Origin: an uncultured Faecalibacterium sp. | GTDB taxonomy: Bacteria > Bacillota > Clostridia > Oscillospirales > Ruminococcaceae | Assembly (NCBI GenBank): GCA_934539245.1 | Contig: CAKTCK010000004.1 | Location: 11,711-75,710 of the forward strand | Direction: 5' to 3' | Length of the DNA: 64,000 nt | In this document: positions 1-8,336 of the stretch, piece by piece | Layout: the number at the start of each line of letters is the position of its first letter | Position numbering within the stretch: position 1 is the first letter of the stretch | Notes under the pieces: generated by a model | The model's input: the letters and a program-made list of their open reading frames with translations, nothing else | Database searches by the model: none | Told to the model about the DNA's origin: nothing | Program-made: the position numbers and the translations under genes

Positions 1-11
1 GAGGTACCATT

Positions 12-548
12 ATGGCTATCCGTAACATTGTTAAAGAAGGCGACCCCATCCTGAACAAGGTCTGCCGCCCCGTGACCAATTTTGACGACCGTCTGGCCAC
101 CCTGCTGGACGATATGCGCGAGACCATGATCGCTGCCGACGGCGTAGGTCTGGCCGGCCCGCAGGTGGGCATGATGCGCCGCCTGTTCGTGGTGTGGGAC
201 ACCACCGATGCCCCGGAGGAGATCCCCGAGGATTACGAGTACAAGTTCATCGATTTCGTCAACCCCGAGATCCTCGCCGTTTCTGAGGAAGAAGAGACTG
301 CCTACGAGGGCTGCCTGTCCTTCCCGGGACACAACGGCGCTGTGACCCGCCCCGTTGCCGTCAAGGTGCGTGCGCAGGACCGCAACGGCGAATGGTTCGA
401 GCTGGAGGCTGACGGTCTGCTGGGCCGCTGCATCCAGCACGAGAACGACCATCTGGACGGCATCACCATCATGGAATCCAGCGAGTACTTCTACGAGGAT
501 ACCGAGGAAGGCAAAAAGGCCGCCCGCGAAGCGAAAGGAAACAACTGA
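12..548 (+). CDS. def: Peptide deformylase
   Basis: Removes the N-formyl group from nascent proteins; a cytoplasmic metalloenzyme. All three family motifs are visible: GVGLAGPQVG (residues 44-53), EGCLSFPG (99-106, metal ligand Cys101) and the zinc/iron-binding HENDH (His143, Glu144, His147). The length of 178 aa is normal. A GAGG ribosome-binding sequence sits at 1-4, close to the ATG at 12. The stop overlaps the start of fmt by one base, so the pair that removes and adds formyl groups is translationally coupled. In Bacillus the same operon begins upstream with priA, which would lie outside this window. Confidence 0.97.
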   Translation: MAIRNIVKEGDPILNKVCRPVTNFDDRLATLLDDMRETMIAADGVGLAGPQVGMMRRLFVVWDTTDAPEEIPEDYEYKFIDFVNPEILAVSEEEETAYEGCLSFPGHNGAVTRPVAVKVRAQDRNGEWFELEADGLLGRCIQHENDHLDGITIMESSEYFYEDTEEGKKAAREAKGNN

Positions 549-1468
549 TGCGCATTTTGTTCATGGGCACGCCGGATATTGCTGCCGAGTGCCTGAAAGC
601 TCTGTATGCCGCCGGGCATGACATCTGTGCCGTGTACACCCGGCGGGATAAGCCGGTCGGCCGCAAGCAGGTGCTCACCGCACCGCCGGTCAAAGAGGTT
701 GCACTGGCGCACGGTACACCCGTATTCCAGCCACGCACCCTGCGGGACGGCAGCGAGGACGAAAATATACGCGCCCTTGCCCCGGAACTGATCGTGGTGG
801 TGGCCTATGGCTGCATCCTGCCGAAGTCCGTGCTGGAAATGCCCCGCTACGGCTGCATCAACCTGCATGTTTCGCTGCTGCCGAAATATCGCGGCAGCGC
901 TCCGGTGCAGTGGTCGGTGCTAAACGGTGATGCTGAGACCGGCGTTTCCATCATGCAGATGGACGAGGGTCTGGATACCGGTGATGTGCTGTACTGCAAA
1001 AAGATCACCATCGACCCCGAGGAGACCAGCGGCGAACTGTTTGACCGCGTTACCGCTGTGGGTGCCGAAGCTCTGTGCGAGACGATTCCCCAGATTGCAG
1101 CAGGCATCCTGACGGCTGTGCCGCAGGAGCACGAAAACGCCACCCTTGCCCCTATGCTGAACAAGGAGATGGCAGAGTTCCGCCTTACCGATTCTGCCGC
1201 CCATATCCACAACTGGGTGCGCGGCATGAATCCTTGGCCGGGTGCGTGGTTCATCACCTCCGGCGGCAAAAAGCTCAAGGTGATGTCCTGCCGTGTGGCT
1301 GCCGCCAACGGCGAAGCCCCGGGCACGGTGCTGGCCACAAAGCCCCTGACCGTAGCCTGCGGCGAGGGTGCTATCCAGCTGCTGGAAGTCGTGCCGGAGG
1401 GTAAAAAGCCCATGGACGGCACCGCCTTTGCAGCGGGTCTGCGCCTGAAAACGGGGGATAGCCTCTGA
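548..1468 (+). CDS. fmt: Methionyl-tRNA formyltransferase
   Basis: Formylates initiator Met-tRNA with 10-formyl-tetrahydrofolate. The N-terminal formyltransferase fold begins FMGTPDIAAECL. The catalytic Asn/His/Asp set is seen as Asn105 and His107 in INLHVSLLPKYRG and Asp143 in MDEGLDTGD. The C-terminal RNA-binding domain follows to residue 306, a normal length. The start shares an ATGA with the def stop, and the stop shares an ATGA with the next start, so def-fmt-rsmB is tightly coupled. Confidence 0.97.
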   Translation: MRILFMGTPDIAAECLKALYAAGHDICAVYTRRDKPVGRKQVLTAPPVKEVALAHGTPVFQPRTLRDGSEDENIRALAPELIVVVAYGCILPKSVLEMPRYGCINLHVSLLPKYRGSAPVQWSVLNGDAETGVSIMQMDEGLDTGDVLYCKKITIDPEETSGELFDRVTAVGAEALCETIPQIAAGILTAVPQEHENATLAPMLNKEMAEFRLTDSAAHIHNWVRGMNPWPGAWFITSGGKKLKVMSCRVAAANGEAPGTVLATKPLTVACGEGAIQLLEVVPEGKKPMDGTAFAAGLRLKTGDSL

Positions 1469-2799
1469 TGGCCGCAAATCCTCGTGCGGCAGCAGTTGCC
1501 GCACTGATACGGCAGGAGCAAGACGGCTTTTCCAATCTGGTGCTGGACGCAGAGCTCAAGCGCCAGAAGCTGGAAGGCCGGGATAAGGCCTTTGCAAGCG
1601 CTATCTTCTACACGGTGCTGGAGCATCGCGGCACACTGGACTATATTCTGGAGCAGTTTCTGCCCAAGGGTCTGGCGAAGTTGGACGCCCCCGTGCGGGA
1701 AATTTTACGCGCTGCACTGGCGCAGGCACGCTATATGCAGGTGCCTGTCTCCGCAGCGGTGAACGAGGCAGTCAAGCTGACCCGCACCTTTAAAAAATCC
1801 AGCGCCTCCGGCCTTGTCAACGCCGTGCTGCGCAAGGCCTGCGGCTATGATCTGGACGCTGCCGTCTTTACAGACGAGATCCAGCGCCTGATGGTTTTAG
1901 GCTCTGCCGGGCGGGATGTGGCGGAATTCCTCCACAAAAACTACCCGGATGAAGCACTGGGCATCCTGACCTATCAGGCCGATGGCGGTTTGACCAGTCT
2001 GCGTGCAAATCCCCTCAAGGCCAGCGCTGCACAGCTGTGCGCACTGCTTATAGAGCAGGGCGTGGCAGAGGTGCGGCAGGGCATCGTGCCCGGCAGCGTG
2101 CTGGCGCGATTTGCGGGCAGCCCGGCAGACAACGAGCTGTTCTGGCAGGGCTACTACCATGTAGAGGGGCAGGCCAGCCAGCTGGCAGCCCTTTGCGTGG
2201 GGGCAGCCCCCGGCGAGACGGTACTGGACCTGTGCGCTGCCCCCGGCGGCAAGACCATTTTGCTGGCCGAGCAGATGCAGGGCACAGGAGAACTGTACAG
2301 CTGCGATGCGGCAGAGAACCGTGTGGGGCTGATCCGCACCGCAGTGGACCGCATGGGCTTTACCGGGGTGCATACCCTGTGCAACGATGCCACCAAGCCG
2401 AACCCTGCACTGCCCATGGCAGACCGCATCCTGACGGATGTGCCTTGCAGCGGCTTGGGCATTCTGGCAAAAAAGCCGGATCTGCGCTATAAAAAGCTGG
2501 AAGCTGTCCGGCAGGCAGAACTGCTTGCCACGCAGGCGGCAATTCTGGATACCGCTGCGGCACTGCTCAAGGCGGGCGGGCGGCTGGTCTATTCCACCTG
2601 CACCATCGACCCGGCAGAAAATCAGCAGCAGATCGCAGCCTTTTTGCAGCGCCACCCGGAATTTGTGGTCTGCGCACCGGAGGTGCCGCTGCCTGCCGGA
2701 ATGACGGCAGGGGAGCACGGCTGCCTTTCGGTGCCCACCCGTACCGGCATGGACGGCTTTTTCCTGTGTGTGCTGCAAAAAGCCGTCGCAACGCAATAA
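1468..2799 (+). CDS. rsmB: 16S rRNA m5C967 methyltransferase
   Basis: RsmB (Sun/Fmu) is an SAM-dependent methyltransferase that makes 5-methylcytosine in 16S rRNA. The N-terminal third is a NusB-like RNA-binding domain. SAM-binding motif LDLCAAPGGKT lies near residues 252-262. The two family cysteines are in DVPCSGLG (near 327) and STCTIDP (near 378). Length 443 aa is typical. It follows fmt with an ATGA overlap, as in other Firmicutes. Confidence 0.95.
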   Translation: MAANPRAAAVAALIRQEQDGFSNLVLDAELKRQKLEGRDKAFASAIFYTVLEHRGTLDYILEQFLPKGLAKLDAPVREILRAALAQARYMQVPVSAAVNEAVKLTRTFKKSSASGLVNAVLRKACGYDLDAAVFTDEIQRLMVLGSAGRDVAEFLHKNYPDEALGILTYQADGGLTSLRANPLKASAAQLCALLIEQGVAEVRQGIVPGSVLARFAGSPADNELFWQGYYHVEGQASQLAALCVGAAPGETVLDLCAAPGGKTILLAEQMQGTGELYSCDAAENRVGLIRTAVDRMGFTGVHTLCNDATKPNPALPMADRILTDVPCSGLGILAKKPDLRYKKLEAVRQAELLATQAAILDTAAALLKAGGRLVYSTCTIDPAENQQQIAAFLQRHPEFVVCAPEVPLPAGMTAGEHGCLSVPTRTGMDGFFLCVLQKAVATQ

Positions 2800-2840
2800 G
2801 CACGACCTTTGCGGGTCGTATCCTCTTATAGGAGAACAGA

Positions 2841-3881
2841 ATGGAACAAAAACGCTGTATTTCTTCCCTGACGCTGGCAGAATTGACTGCTGAACTGAAG
2901 GCGCTGGGACAGCCGGGTTTCCGGGCAAAGCAGATCTTCCACTGGGTACACCAGAAACTGGTCACCGAGTTTTCTGCCATGACCGACCAGCCCAAGACCC
3001 TGCTGGCAAAGCTGGAAGAAACCTTTTATATCGCTGCACCGCAGATCGAGCGCCGTCAGGAGGCCAAGGACGGTACTGTGAAGTATCTGCTGCGCATGGC
3101 GGATGGCAACTGCATTGAGACCGTTGTTATGCGTTACCACTACGGCAATACCGTGTGCGTGTCCACACAGGTGGGCTGCCGTATGGGCTGCCGGTTCTGC
3201 GCTTCCACGCAGGCGGGGCGGGTGCGTAACCTTGAAGCAGGCGAGATCTGCTCCGAGATCTACACCGCCCAGAAGGATATCGGCGAGCGCATCTCCCATA
3301 TCGTGCTCATGGGTATCGGTGAGCCGCTGGACAACTTTGACGAAGTGATGCGCTTTTTGGAGAATATCACCTCGCCCGAGGGCGTCAATATCGGGATGCG
3401 CAATATCAGCCTTTCCACCTGCGGCCTTGTGCCTAAGATCGACCAGCTGGCGGAGAAAAAGCTGCAGCTCACCCTTTCCATCTCGCTGCACGCACCTACC
3501 AACCAGATCCGCAGCAGCATGATGCCGGTCAACGATGCCTACCCGGTGGAGCAGCTGATCCAGACCGTGCGCCGGTATCAGGAGACCACTGGACGCCGGG
3601 TCAGCTTTGAATATTCCATGGTGCGCGGTGTCAATGATTCTGATGTCTGCGCAAAGCAGCTGGCAGATCTGATCCGGGGCATGGGTGCTCATGTAAATCT
3701 GATCCCCATCAACCCGGTGGACGGCAGCCCGTATTCCGCTACGGATGCAGCCAATGTGCGCCGGTTCCAGCAAAAGCTTGAAAGTCTTGGCGTAAACGCC
3801 ACGGTGCGCCGCCGCCTTGGCAGCGAGATCAGCGCCGCCTGCGGCCAGCTGCGCCGCGACGAAATGAACGGCAAGGCATAA
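2841..3881 (+). CDS. rlmN: 23S rRNA/tRNA A2503/A37 methyltransferase (radical SAM)
   Basis: Makes 2-methyladenosine at 23S rRNA A2503 and in some tRNAs. The radical-SAM CxxxCxxC motif is CRMGCRFC (Cys113, Cys117, Cys120). The second mechanistic cysteine is in SAACGQLRR near residue 334. Nothing in the sequence marks it as Cfr rather than RlmN, and this operon position between rsmB and the PP2C phosphatase is the standard place for RlmN (YloN). Start ATG 2841 is preceded by AGGAGA at 2831-2836. Confidence 0.95.
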   Translation: MEQKRCISSLTLAELTAELKALGQPGFRAKQIFHWVHQKLVTEFSAMTDQPKTLLAKLEETFYIAAPQIERRQEAKDGTVKYLLRMADGNCIETVVMRYHYGNTVCVSTQVGCRMGCRFCASTQAGRVRNLEAGEICSEIYTAQKDIGERISHIVLMGIGEPLDNFDEVMRFLENITSPEGVNIGMRNISLSTCGLVPKIDQLAEKKLQLTLSISLHAPTNQIRSSMMPVNDAYPVEQLIQTVRRYQETTGRRVSFEYSMVRGVNDSDVCAKQLADLIRGMGAHVNLIPINPVDGSPYSATDAANVRRFQQKLESLGVNATVRRRLGSEISAACGQLRRDEMNGKA

Positions 3882-3897
3882 ATAGAGGGAGAAACCT

Positions 3898-4647
3898 ATG
3901 AAACTTGCAGGAAAAACGGATGTAGGACGCGTCCGGCAGGACAATCAGGATGATTACCGTGCCGGGGAACTGCCCGGTGATGCAGCATGGGCGCTGGTAT
4001 GCGATGGCATGGGCGGCGCACGCGGCGGGCGGGAAGCCTCGCAGTGCGCGTGCAGCGTCATCGAGCGCTGCTTTCAGGAGCAGTACAGCCAGTGCATCCC
4101 CGGCGAAGAGGAGACCTTTTTAAAGAAGGCGCTGCTCAGCGCTAACCGCTATGTGTTCCAGAAGGCATTGCGGGAGGAGTCTCTAGCTGGTATGGGTACC
4201 ACCGCTGTCTGTGCTCTGGTGCGCGGCGGAAAGGCCTATCTGAGCCACGCGGGCGATTCCCGCGCCTACCTCTACCGGGACGGTAAACTGGCGCAGCTGA
4301 CCCACGACCACTCCTATGTGCAGGAACTGGTGGACTGCGGCACTATTACGCAGGAGCAGGCAGAGCATCACCCGCAGAAAAACATCATCACCCGGGCGCT
4401 GGGCGTGGATTACCGGCTGGAGCCGGAGTTTACCACCGTGGCGCTGCAGGCAGGGGACGTTCTGTTGCTGTGCACGGACGGCCTGACCAATGCCGTGCCC
4501 ACGGAGCAGTTGGAGCAGTTGCTCCGCAGCAGATCTTTTTACGACCTGCCGGATGTTCTGATTCGCACCGCCAATGAAAACGGCGGACCGGACAACATCA
4601 CCGCCCTGCTGGTGGGGGTAGAGCCGATGGAGGTGCGCCATGGATAA
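3898..4647 (+). CDS. stp: PP2C-type Ser/Thr protein phosphatase
   Basis: Cytoplasmic Mn2+/Mg2+-dependent phosphatase that reverses PrkC phosphorylation (Bacillus PrpC). Metal-binding motifs are visible: RQDNQDDY, VCDGMGGARGG, HAGDSRAYLY, LCTDGLTN and GGPDNITALL. The length of 249 aa matches Stp/PrpC. Its stop overlaps the kinase start by 8 bases, so the phosphatase and kinase are made together, as in most Firmicutes. Confidence 0.95.
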   Translation: MKLAGKTDVGRVRQDNQDDYRAGELPGDAAWALVCDGMGGARGGREASQCACSVIERCFQEQYSQCIPGEEETFLKKALLSANRYVFQKALREESLAGMGTTAVCALVRGGKAYLSHAGDSRAYLYRDGKLAQLTHDHSYVQELVDCGTITQEQAEHHPQKNIITRALGVDYRLEPEFTTVALQAGDVLLLCTDGLTNAVPTEQLEQLLRSRSFYDLPDVLIRTANENGGPDNITALLVGVEPMEVRHG

Positions 4648-6520
4648 CCTGATCGGTAAAAGACTGGACGGCCTGTACGAGGTGCAGGAGCTGATCGGCT
4701 CCGGCGGCATGGCCAACGTGTATAAGGCGGTCATGCGGGGACAGAACGGCCCCGTGCCCGCCGGGACTGTGGTGGCTGTCAAGGTACTGCGGCAGGAGTA
4801 TATGCACGATCCGGATCTTGTGCGCCGCTTTAAAAACGAATCCAAAGCTATCTCTCTGCTGAACCACCCCAATATCGTCAAGGTGTACGATGTTTCGGTC
4901 AACGACCATCTGCAGTATATCGTTATGGAATATGTGGACGGCATGACCCTGCGGGAGTACCTCAACGAGCGGGGCGGCAAGCTTTCCAGCCGGGAGACCG
5001 TGCACTTCATCTCCCAGATCCTCAAGGCGCTGGAACACGCCCACGCCAACGGCATCGTGCACCGGGATATCAAGCCACAGAACATTATGCTGCTGGATAA
5101 CGGCCAGCTGCGCATGATGGACTTCGGCATCGCCCGTATTTCCCGGGCAGATAACCAGATGCTGGCCGGCAAGGCGATGGGCAGTGTGCATTATATCAGC
5201 CCGGAGCAGGCAAAAGGCGACGAGACCGACCGCACCAGCGATATCTACTCGGTAGGCGTCATGATGTATGAGATGCTCTCCGGTCATCTGCCCTTTGATG
5301 CAGACGACGTGGTGGAGGTTGCCATCAAGCAGATTTCGGACGAGCCCCGCTCGCTGCACGAGCTGGCACCGGAGGTGCCCTATGCGCTGGTGGAGATCAC
5401 CGAAAAGGCCATGGCTAAACTCCCCCAGAACCGCTATCCTTCGGCACGGGCGATGCTGGAAGCACTGGACACCTATGTGCAGAACCCCTCCGTGCTGTTT
5501 GAATATCAGTATATTACAGAAGAAGCACCCGAAAAGGTGGTGAAACGTACCATGAACCAGAACCGCGCGATCCGTCAGAATGAACAGCCCGCCCCTCGCA
5601 AAAACGGCAAAGGCGAGCCGGGCAAAAAACGCCGCACCGTCTTTTTGCCGGCCTTGTTCGGCATTACCATTGCCTTTGCACTGGCCTGCATGGCACTGTG
5701 CTGGATGATCCTGAACGACTCCTCCAACCTGATGAACAACAAAGCCGATGTCACCCTTGGAGATTATATCGGCATGACTAAGGATCAGGCCATGGCCACG
5801 GACCAGATCGCATCCGGCCAGATCTCCCCGGAGTGGGAAGAAGAGTATAACAGCAACTATGCGGCCGGTTATATCTATAAGCAGTCGCCGGTGTCCGGCC
5901 GCACCGTCCGCGAGGGTCAGAGCGTAACGCTGACCGTCAGTCTGGGTACCCAGTATGTCACGGTACCGGATCTGACCAACTATGTGCAGACCGATGCCGA
6001 GCAGCAGCTCAAGGCACTGGGCGTTTCGGTGCTGGTTACGCAGGCTGTGGATACCACTGTGGCCTCCGGTGCGGTCATCCGCACCGACCCTGCCGCCGGT
6101 ACGCAGGTAGCGGCAGGCTCCACGGTCATCCTCTATATCAGCCGTCCGCAGGTAGCTACCACCACCAAGGTGCCCTCACTTACCGGCATGAGTGTGGATG
6201 ATGCCCGCACCCTGCTGGTGCAGAACCATCTGGGTCTTGGCAGCCAGAGCGAAGAATACAGCGACCAGCCCGCAGGCACGGTGCTTAGCCAGAACCCTGC
6301 AGCAGGTACCACCGCGAAGCTGAACAGCCGCGTAAACGTTGTGGTCAGCGCAGGCGCTGCACCGGCGCAGGAACCGGAGCAGCCGGGCAGTGACGGCACT
6401 TCCGGCACTACTGGTGAAGGCTCTACCGGCGGCGAGAGCACCGGCGGCAGCGGCGAGCCGAGTTCCAGCGGTTCCACCGGCGGCGGTATTCTGGACTGGT
6501 GGTCCTCGCTGCTGAGCTGA
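4640..6520 (+). CDS. prkC: PASTA-domain Ser/Thr protein kinase
   Basis: Membrane kinase that senses muropeptides or lipid II through extracellular PASTA repeats; in Bacillus it acts in germination and cell-wall control. Kinase motifs are GSGGMANVYK (20-29), catalytic HRDIKPQN (from about 141) and DFGIAR. A basic stretch precedes a single membrane helix near residues 334-358. Three PASTA-like repeats follow: a degenerate first with an insertion (about 365-433), then two clear ones (about 434-500 and 503-575). A Gly/Ser/Glu-rich tail ends in GGILDWWSSLLS. Length 626 aa. Confidence 0.95.
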   Translation: MDNLIGKRLDGLYEVQELIGSGGMANVYKAVMRGQNGPVPAGTVVAVKVLRQEYMHDPDLVRRFKNESKAISLLNHPNIVKVYDVSVNDHLQYIVMEYVDGMTLREYLNERGGKLSSRETVHFISQILKALEHAHANGIVHRDIKPQNIMLLDNGQLRMMDFGIARISRADNQMLAGKAMGSVHYISPEQAKGDETDRTSDIYSVGVMMYEMLSGHLPFDADDVVEVAIKQISDEPRSLHELAPEVPYALVEITEKAMAKLPQNRYPSARAMLEALDTYVQNPSVLFEYQYITEEAPEKVVKRTMNQNRAIRQNEQPAPRKNGKGEPGKKRRTVFLPALFGITIAFALACMALCWMILNDSSNLMNNKADVTLGDYIGMTKDQAMATDQIASGQISPEWEEEYNSNYAAGYIYKQSPVSGRTVREGQSVTLTVSLGTQYVTVPDLTNYVQTDAEQQLKALGVSVLVTQAVDTTVASGAVIRTDPAAGTQVAAGSTVILYISRPQVATTTKVPSLTGMSVDDARTLLVQNHLGLGSQSEEYSDQPAGTVLSQNPAAGTTAKLNSRVNVVVSAGAAPAQEPEQPGSDGTSGTTGEGSTGGESTGGSGEPSSSGSTGGGILDWWSSLLS

Positions 6521-6532
6521 CGGAGGATGTGC

Positions 6533-7411
6533 ATGAACGGTTATATCGTAAAAGGCATCGGCGGCTTTTACTATGTAAAAACGCCGGATGGTATCGTGGA
6601 GTGCAAGCCCCGCGGCATCTTTCGCAAGCAGAAGATCACCCCTGTGGCAGGGGATGAGGTGACGCTGGAAACCGAAAACGACGCAGCGGTCATTGCGCAG
6701 ATCGCCCCCCGCAAAAACGTTTTTGTGCGCCCGCCGGTGGCAAATCTGGATGTGCTGTTCCTTGTGGCCAGCACCACCCAGCCTACCCCCAGCACGCTGG
6801 TTCTGGATAAGCTTTCCGCCATTGCGGTGGATAAGGGCGTACAGCCAGTGGTGGTGTGCACCAAAAGCGACCTTGCCGAGGCAGATTTTCTGGCAAATGC
6901 CTATGCAAAATCCACCCTACCGTTTATCCGTATCGACTACGAAAGCGGTGCAGGGCTGGACGAAGTAAAACAGTGGATCAACGGCAGATTGTGCGCTTTT
7001 TGCGGCAACTCCGGTGTGGGGAAATCCACCCTGCTGAACGCGCTGCTGCCGGACGCTGCCCGCGAGACCAGCGCCATCAGCCAGAAGCTGGGGCGCGGCC
7101 GCCACACCACCCGCGAGGTGACCATCTTTGAAGCCTACGGCGGACGCATCGCCGACACTCCGGGCTTTGCCAGCTTGGAGGCGAACCGTGCAGGGTTTAT
7201 CCCCAAGGAGAATCTGGAGCACGCCTTTCCGGAGTTCGGCCCTTATCTGGGTCAGTGCCAGTTTACCGGCTGCTCCCACCGCAGTGAAAAAGGCTGCGCT
7301 GTGCGGGCGGCGCTGGCAGAGGGTAAGCTTTCCCAGACCCGGTACGATAGCTATTGCGCCATGTACGACGAGGTAAAGGATGTCAAGGATTGGCAGCGCC
7401 CGAAAGTATAA
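6533..7411 (+). CDS. rsgA: Ribosome small-subunit GTPase RsgA
   Basis: Circularly permuted GTPase that helps mature the 30S subunit (Bacillus CpgA). An N-terminal OB fold (GFYYV) is followed by G4 TKSD, G1 GNSGVGKST and G3 DTPGF. The C-terminal zinc site is CQFTGCSHRSEKGC. Two in-frame ATGs exist. The one at 6527 directly abuts GGAGG (6522-6526), so the ATG at 6533 with 6-base spacing is the likely start, giving 292 aa. In Bacillus rpe lies between this gene and thiN; here thiN follows directly. Confidence 0.94.
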   Translation: MNGYIVKGIGGFYYVKTPDGIVECKPRGIFRKQKITPVAGDEVTLETENDAAVIAQIAPRKNVFVRPPVANLDVLFLVASTTQPTPSTLVLDKLSAIAVDKGVQPVVVCTKSDLAEADFLANAYAKSTLPFIRIDYESGAGLDEVKQWINGRLCAFCGNSGVGKSTLLNALLPDAARETSAISQKLGRGRHTTREVTIFEAYGGRIADTPGFASLEANRAGFIPKENLEHAFPEFGPYLGQCQFTGCSHRSEKGCAVRAALAEGKLSQTRYDSYCAMYDEVKDVKDWQRPKV

Positions 7412-7429
7412 TACGGAAGGAAGAATGAG

Positions 7430-8065
7430 ATGTCCCGTTGTGTGATCCTTTCTGCCTGCCCGGTGCAGCCGGAGCTCAAACGCCTGCTGCGCAGCGATGA
7501 TTTTATCATCGCCTGCGATGCAGGCTACCGCAACTGCGAACGGCTGGACTGTAAGCCGGATATCATTGTGGGCGATTTTGATTCTGCGCCCTGTCCGCAG
7601 CAGGATACGGACGATATCGTGGTACTGCCCCACGTCAAGGACGACACCGATACAGAGTATGCCGCAAAGCTTGCTGCACAAAAGGGCTTTGACGAGGTGC
7701 TTTTGCTGGGCGCACTGGGCGGCAAGCGGGTAGAGCACACCCTTGCAAACCTGTGCACCGGCCTTGGGCTGGAGCAGCGCGGCATCCGCGCCGCCCTGCA
7801 GGACGAGCGCTCCCGCATCACCTTTGTGCTGCCGGGCGAGAGCCGCCGCTATCCCAAGGAAGAGTTCTTCTACTTCTCGGCCTTCCCCATGGAGGGGCGC
7901 GCCGAGGGTGTGTATGAAAAAGGCTCCTTCTATGAACTGGAGGATGCCGTGCTCACAGCAGGCTACCCGCTGGGTGTGAGTAACGAGTACGCCGAAGGCT
8001 CAAGCTGCATCACCGTCAGCACCCGGCAGGGTGCGCTTGTGGTGGTGGAGACCATCGCGGATTGA
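7430..8065 (+). CDS. thiN: Thiamine pyrophosphokinase
   Basis: Transfers pyrophosphate from ATP to thiamine to give thiamine diphosphate. Family motifs are IVGDFDSAP near residue 45, DDTDTEYAAKLA and LLGALGGKRVEHTLANL. Length 211 aa is normal. An AAGGAAG ribosome-binding site lies just before ATG 7430. It is placed between rsgA and spoVM, as in Bacillus apart from the missing rpe. Confidence 0.93.
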   Translation: MSRCVILSACPVQPELKRLLRSDDFIIACDAGYRNCERLDCKPDIIVGDFDSAPCPQQDTDDIVVLPHVKDDTDTEYAAKLAAQKGFDEVLLLGALGGKRVEHTLANLCTGLGLEQRGIRAALQDERSRITFVLPGESRRYPKEEFFYFSAFPMEGRAEGVYEKGSFYELEDAVLTAGYPLGVSNEYAEGSSCITVSTRQGALVVVETIAD

Positions 8066-8075
8066 ACCACTCCCG

Positions 8076-8104
8076 GAACATTTTTGCCCGTCAGACGCTA
8101 TAAT
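8076..8104 (+). promoter_or_regulatory. Possible sigma-E promoter for spoVM
   Basis: A -35 like GAACATT (8076-8082, 6 of 7 against GHATATT) lies 14 bases before GCTATAAT (8097-8104, about 5 of 8 against the sigma-E -10 CATACAHT). The -10 could equally be a sigma-A TATAAT with no good -35. Bacillus spoVM is transcribed by sigma-E, which favours this reading, but the match is only moderate. Confidence 0.35.
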
Positions 8105-8135
8105 GGGGTAAACATGAGCGAAAGGCGGGGTGGAG

Positions 8136-8216
8136 ATGCAGGTAGTGGTCATTCGCAGCCCGAAAGCGCTGTGCGGCATTCTGCGCAAGCTGTTCGGCAT
8201 CCGCAAAGAGAACTGA
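8136..8216 (+). CDS. spoVM: SpoVM, spore-coat morphogenetic microprotein
   Basis: A 26-codon reading frame, exactly the length of Bacillus SpoVM, an amphipathic helix that recognises forespore membrane curvature and anchors SpoIVA. Shared features against the Bacillus protein as I recall it: Ile at 6, basic residue at 7, Pro-Lys at 9-10, Gly-Ile at 14-15, Gly at 21 and a basic C-terminus (RKEN). It has a strong GGGGTGGAG ribosome-binding stretch and sits immediately after thiN, the same neighbour as in Bacillus. A strong terminator follows 6 bases after the stop. Too short for usual gene callers. The next gene encodes another SpoIVA-linked coat factor, which supports the call. Confidence 0.85.
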   Translation: MQVVVIRSPKALCGILRKLFGIRKEN

Positions 8217-8222
8217 ATCCAT

Positions 8223-8268
8223 AAAAGGCCGGTGTGTGGCAAAGCTGCTGCACACCGGCCTTTTGCTG
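8223..8268 (+). terminator. Rho-independent terminator after spoVM
   Basis: A perfect 14-base inverted repeat: AAAAGGCCGGTGTG (8223-8236) and CACACCGGCCTTTT (8251-8264). It closes the def-to-spoVM operon and isolates the next gene. Confidence 0.9.
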
Positions 8269-8271
8269 TCG

Positions 8272-8300
8272 GCATACCGCTGCCTTTCGCCGCATACACT
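8272..8300 (+). promoter_or_regulatory. Predicted sigma-E promoter of the SPOCS/LysM gene
   Basis: CATACACT (8293-8300) is a perfect match to the sigma-E -10 (CATACAHT). GCATACC (8272-8278) matches 5 of 7 of the -35 (GHATATT) with the standard 14-base spacer. It lies between a terminator and the gene start at 8337, so the downstream gene would be expressed in the mother cell during sporulation. Confidence 0.65.
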
Positions 8301-8336
8301 CTTACGGAAACGGACAGGGAAAGGAGCACACTGCAC

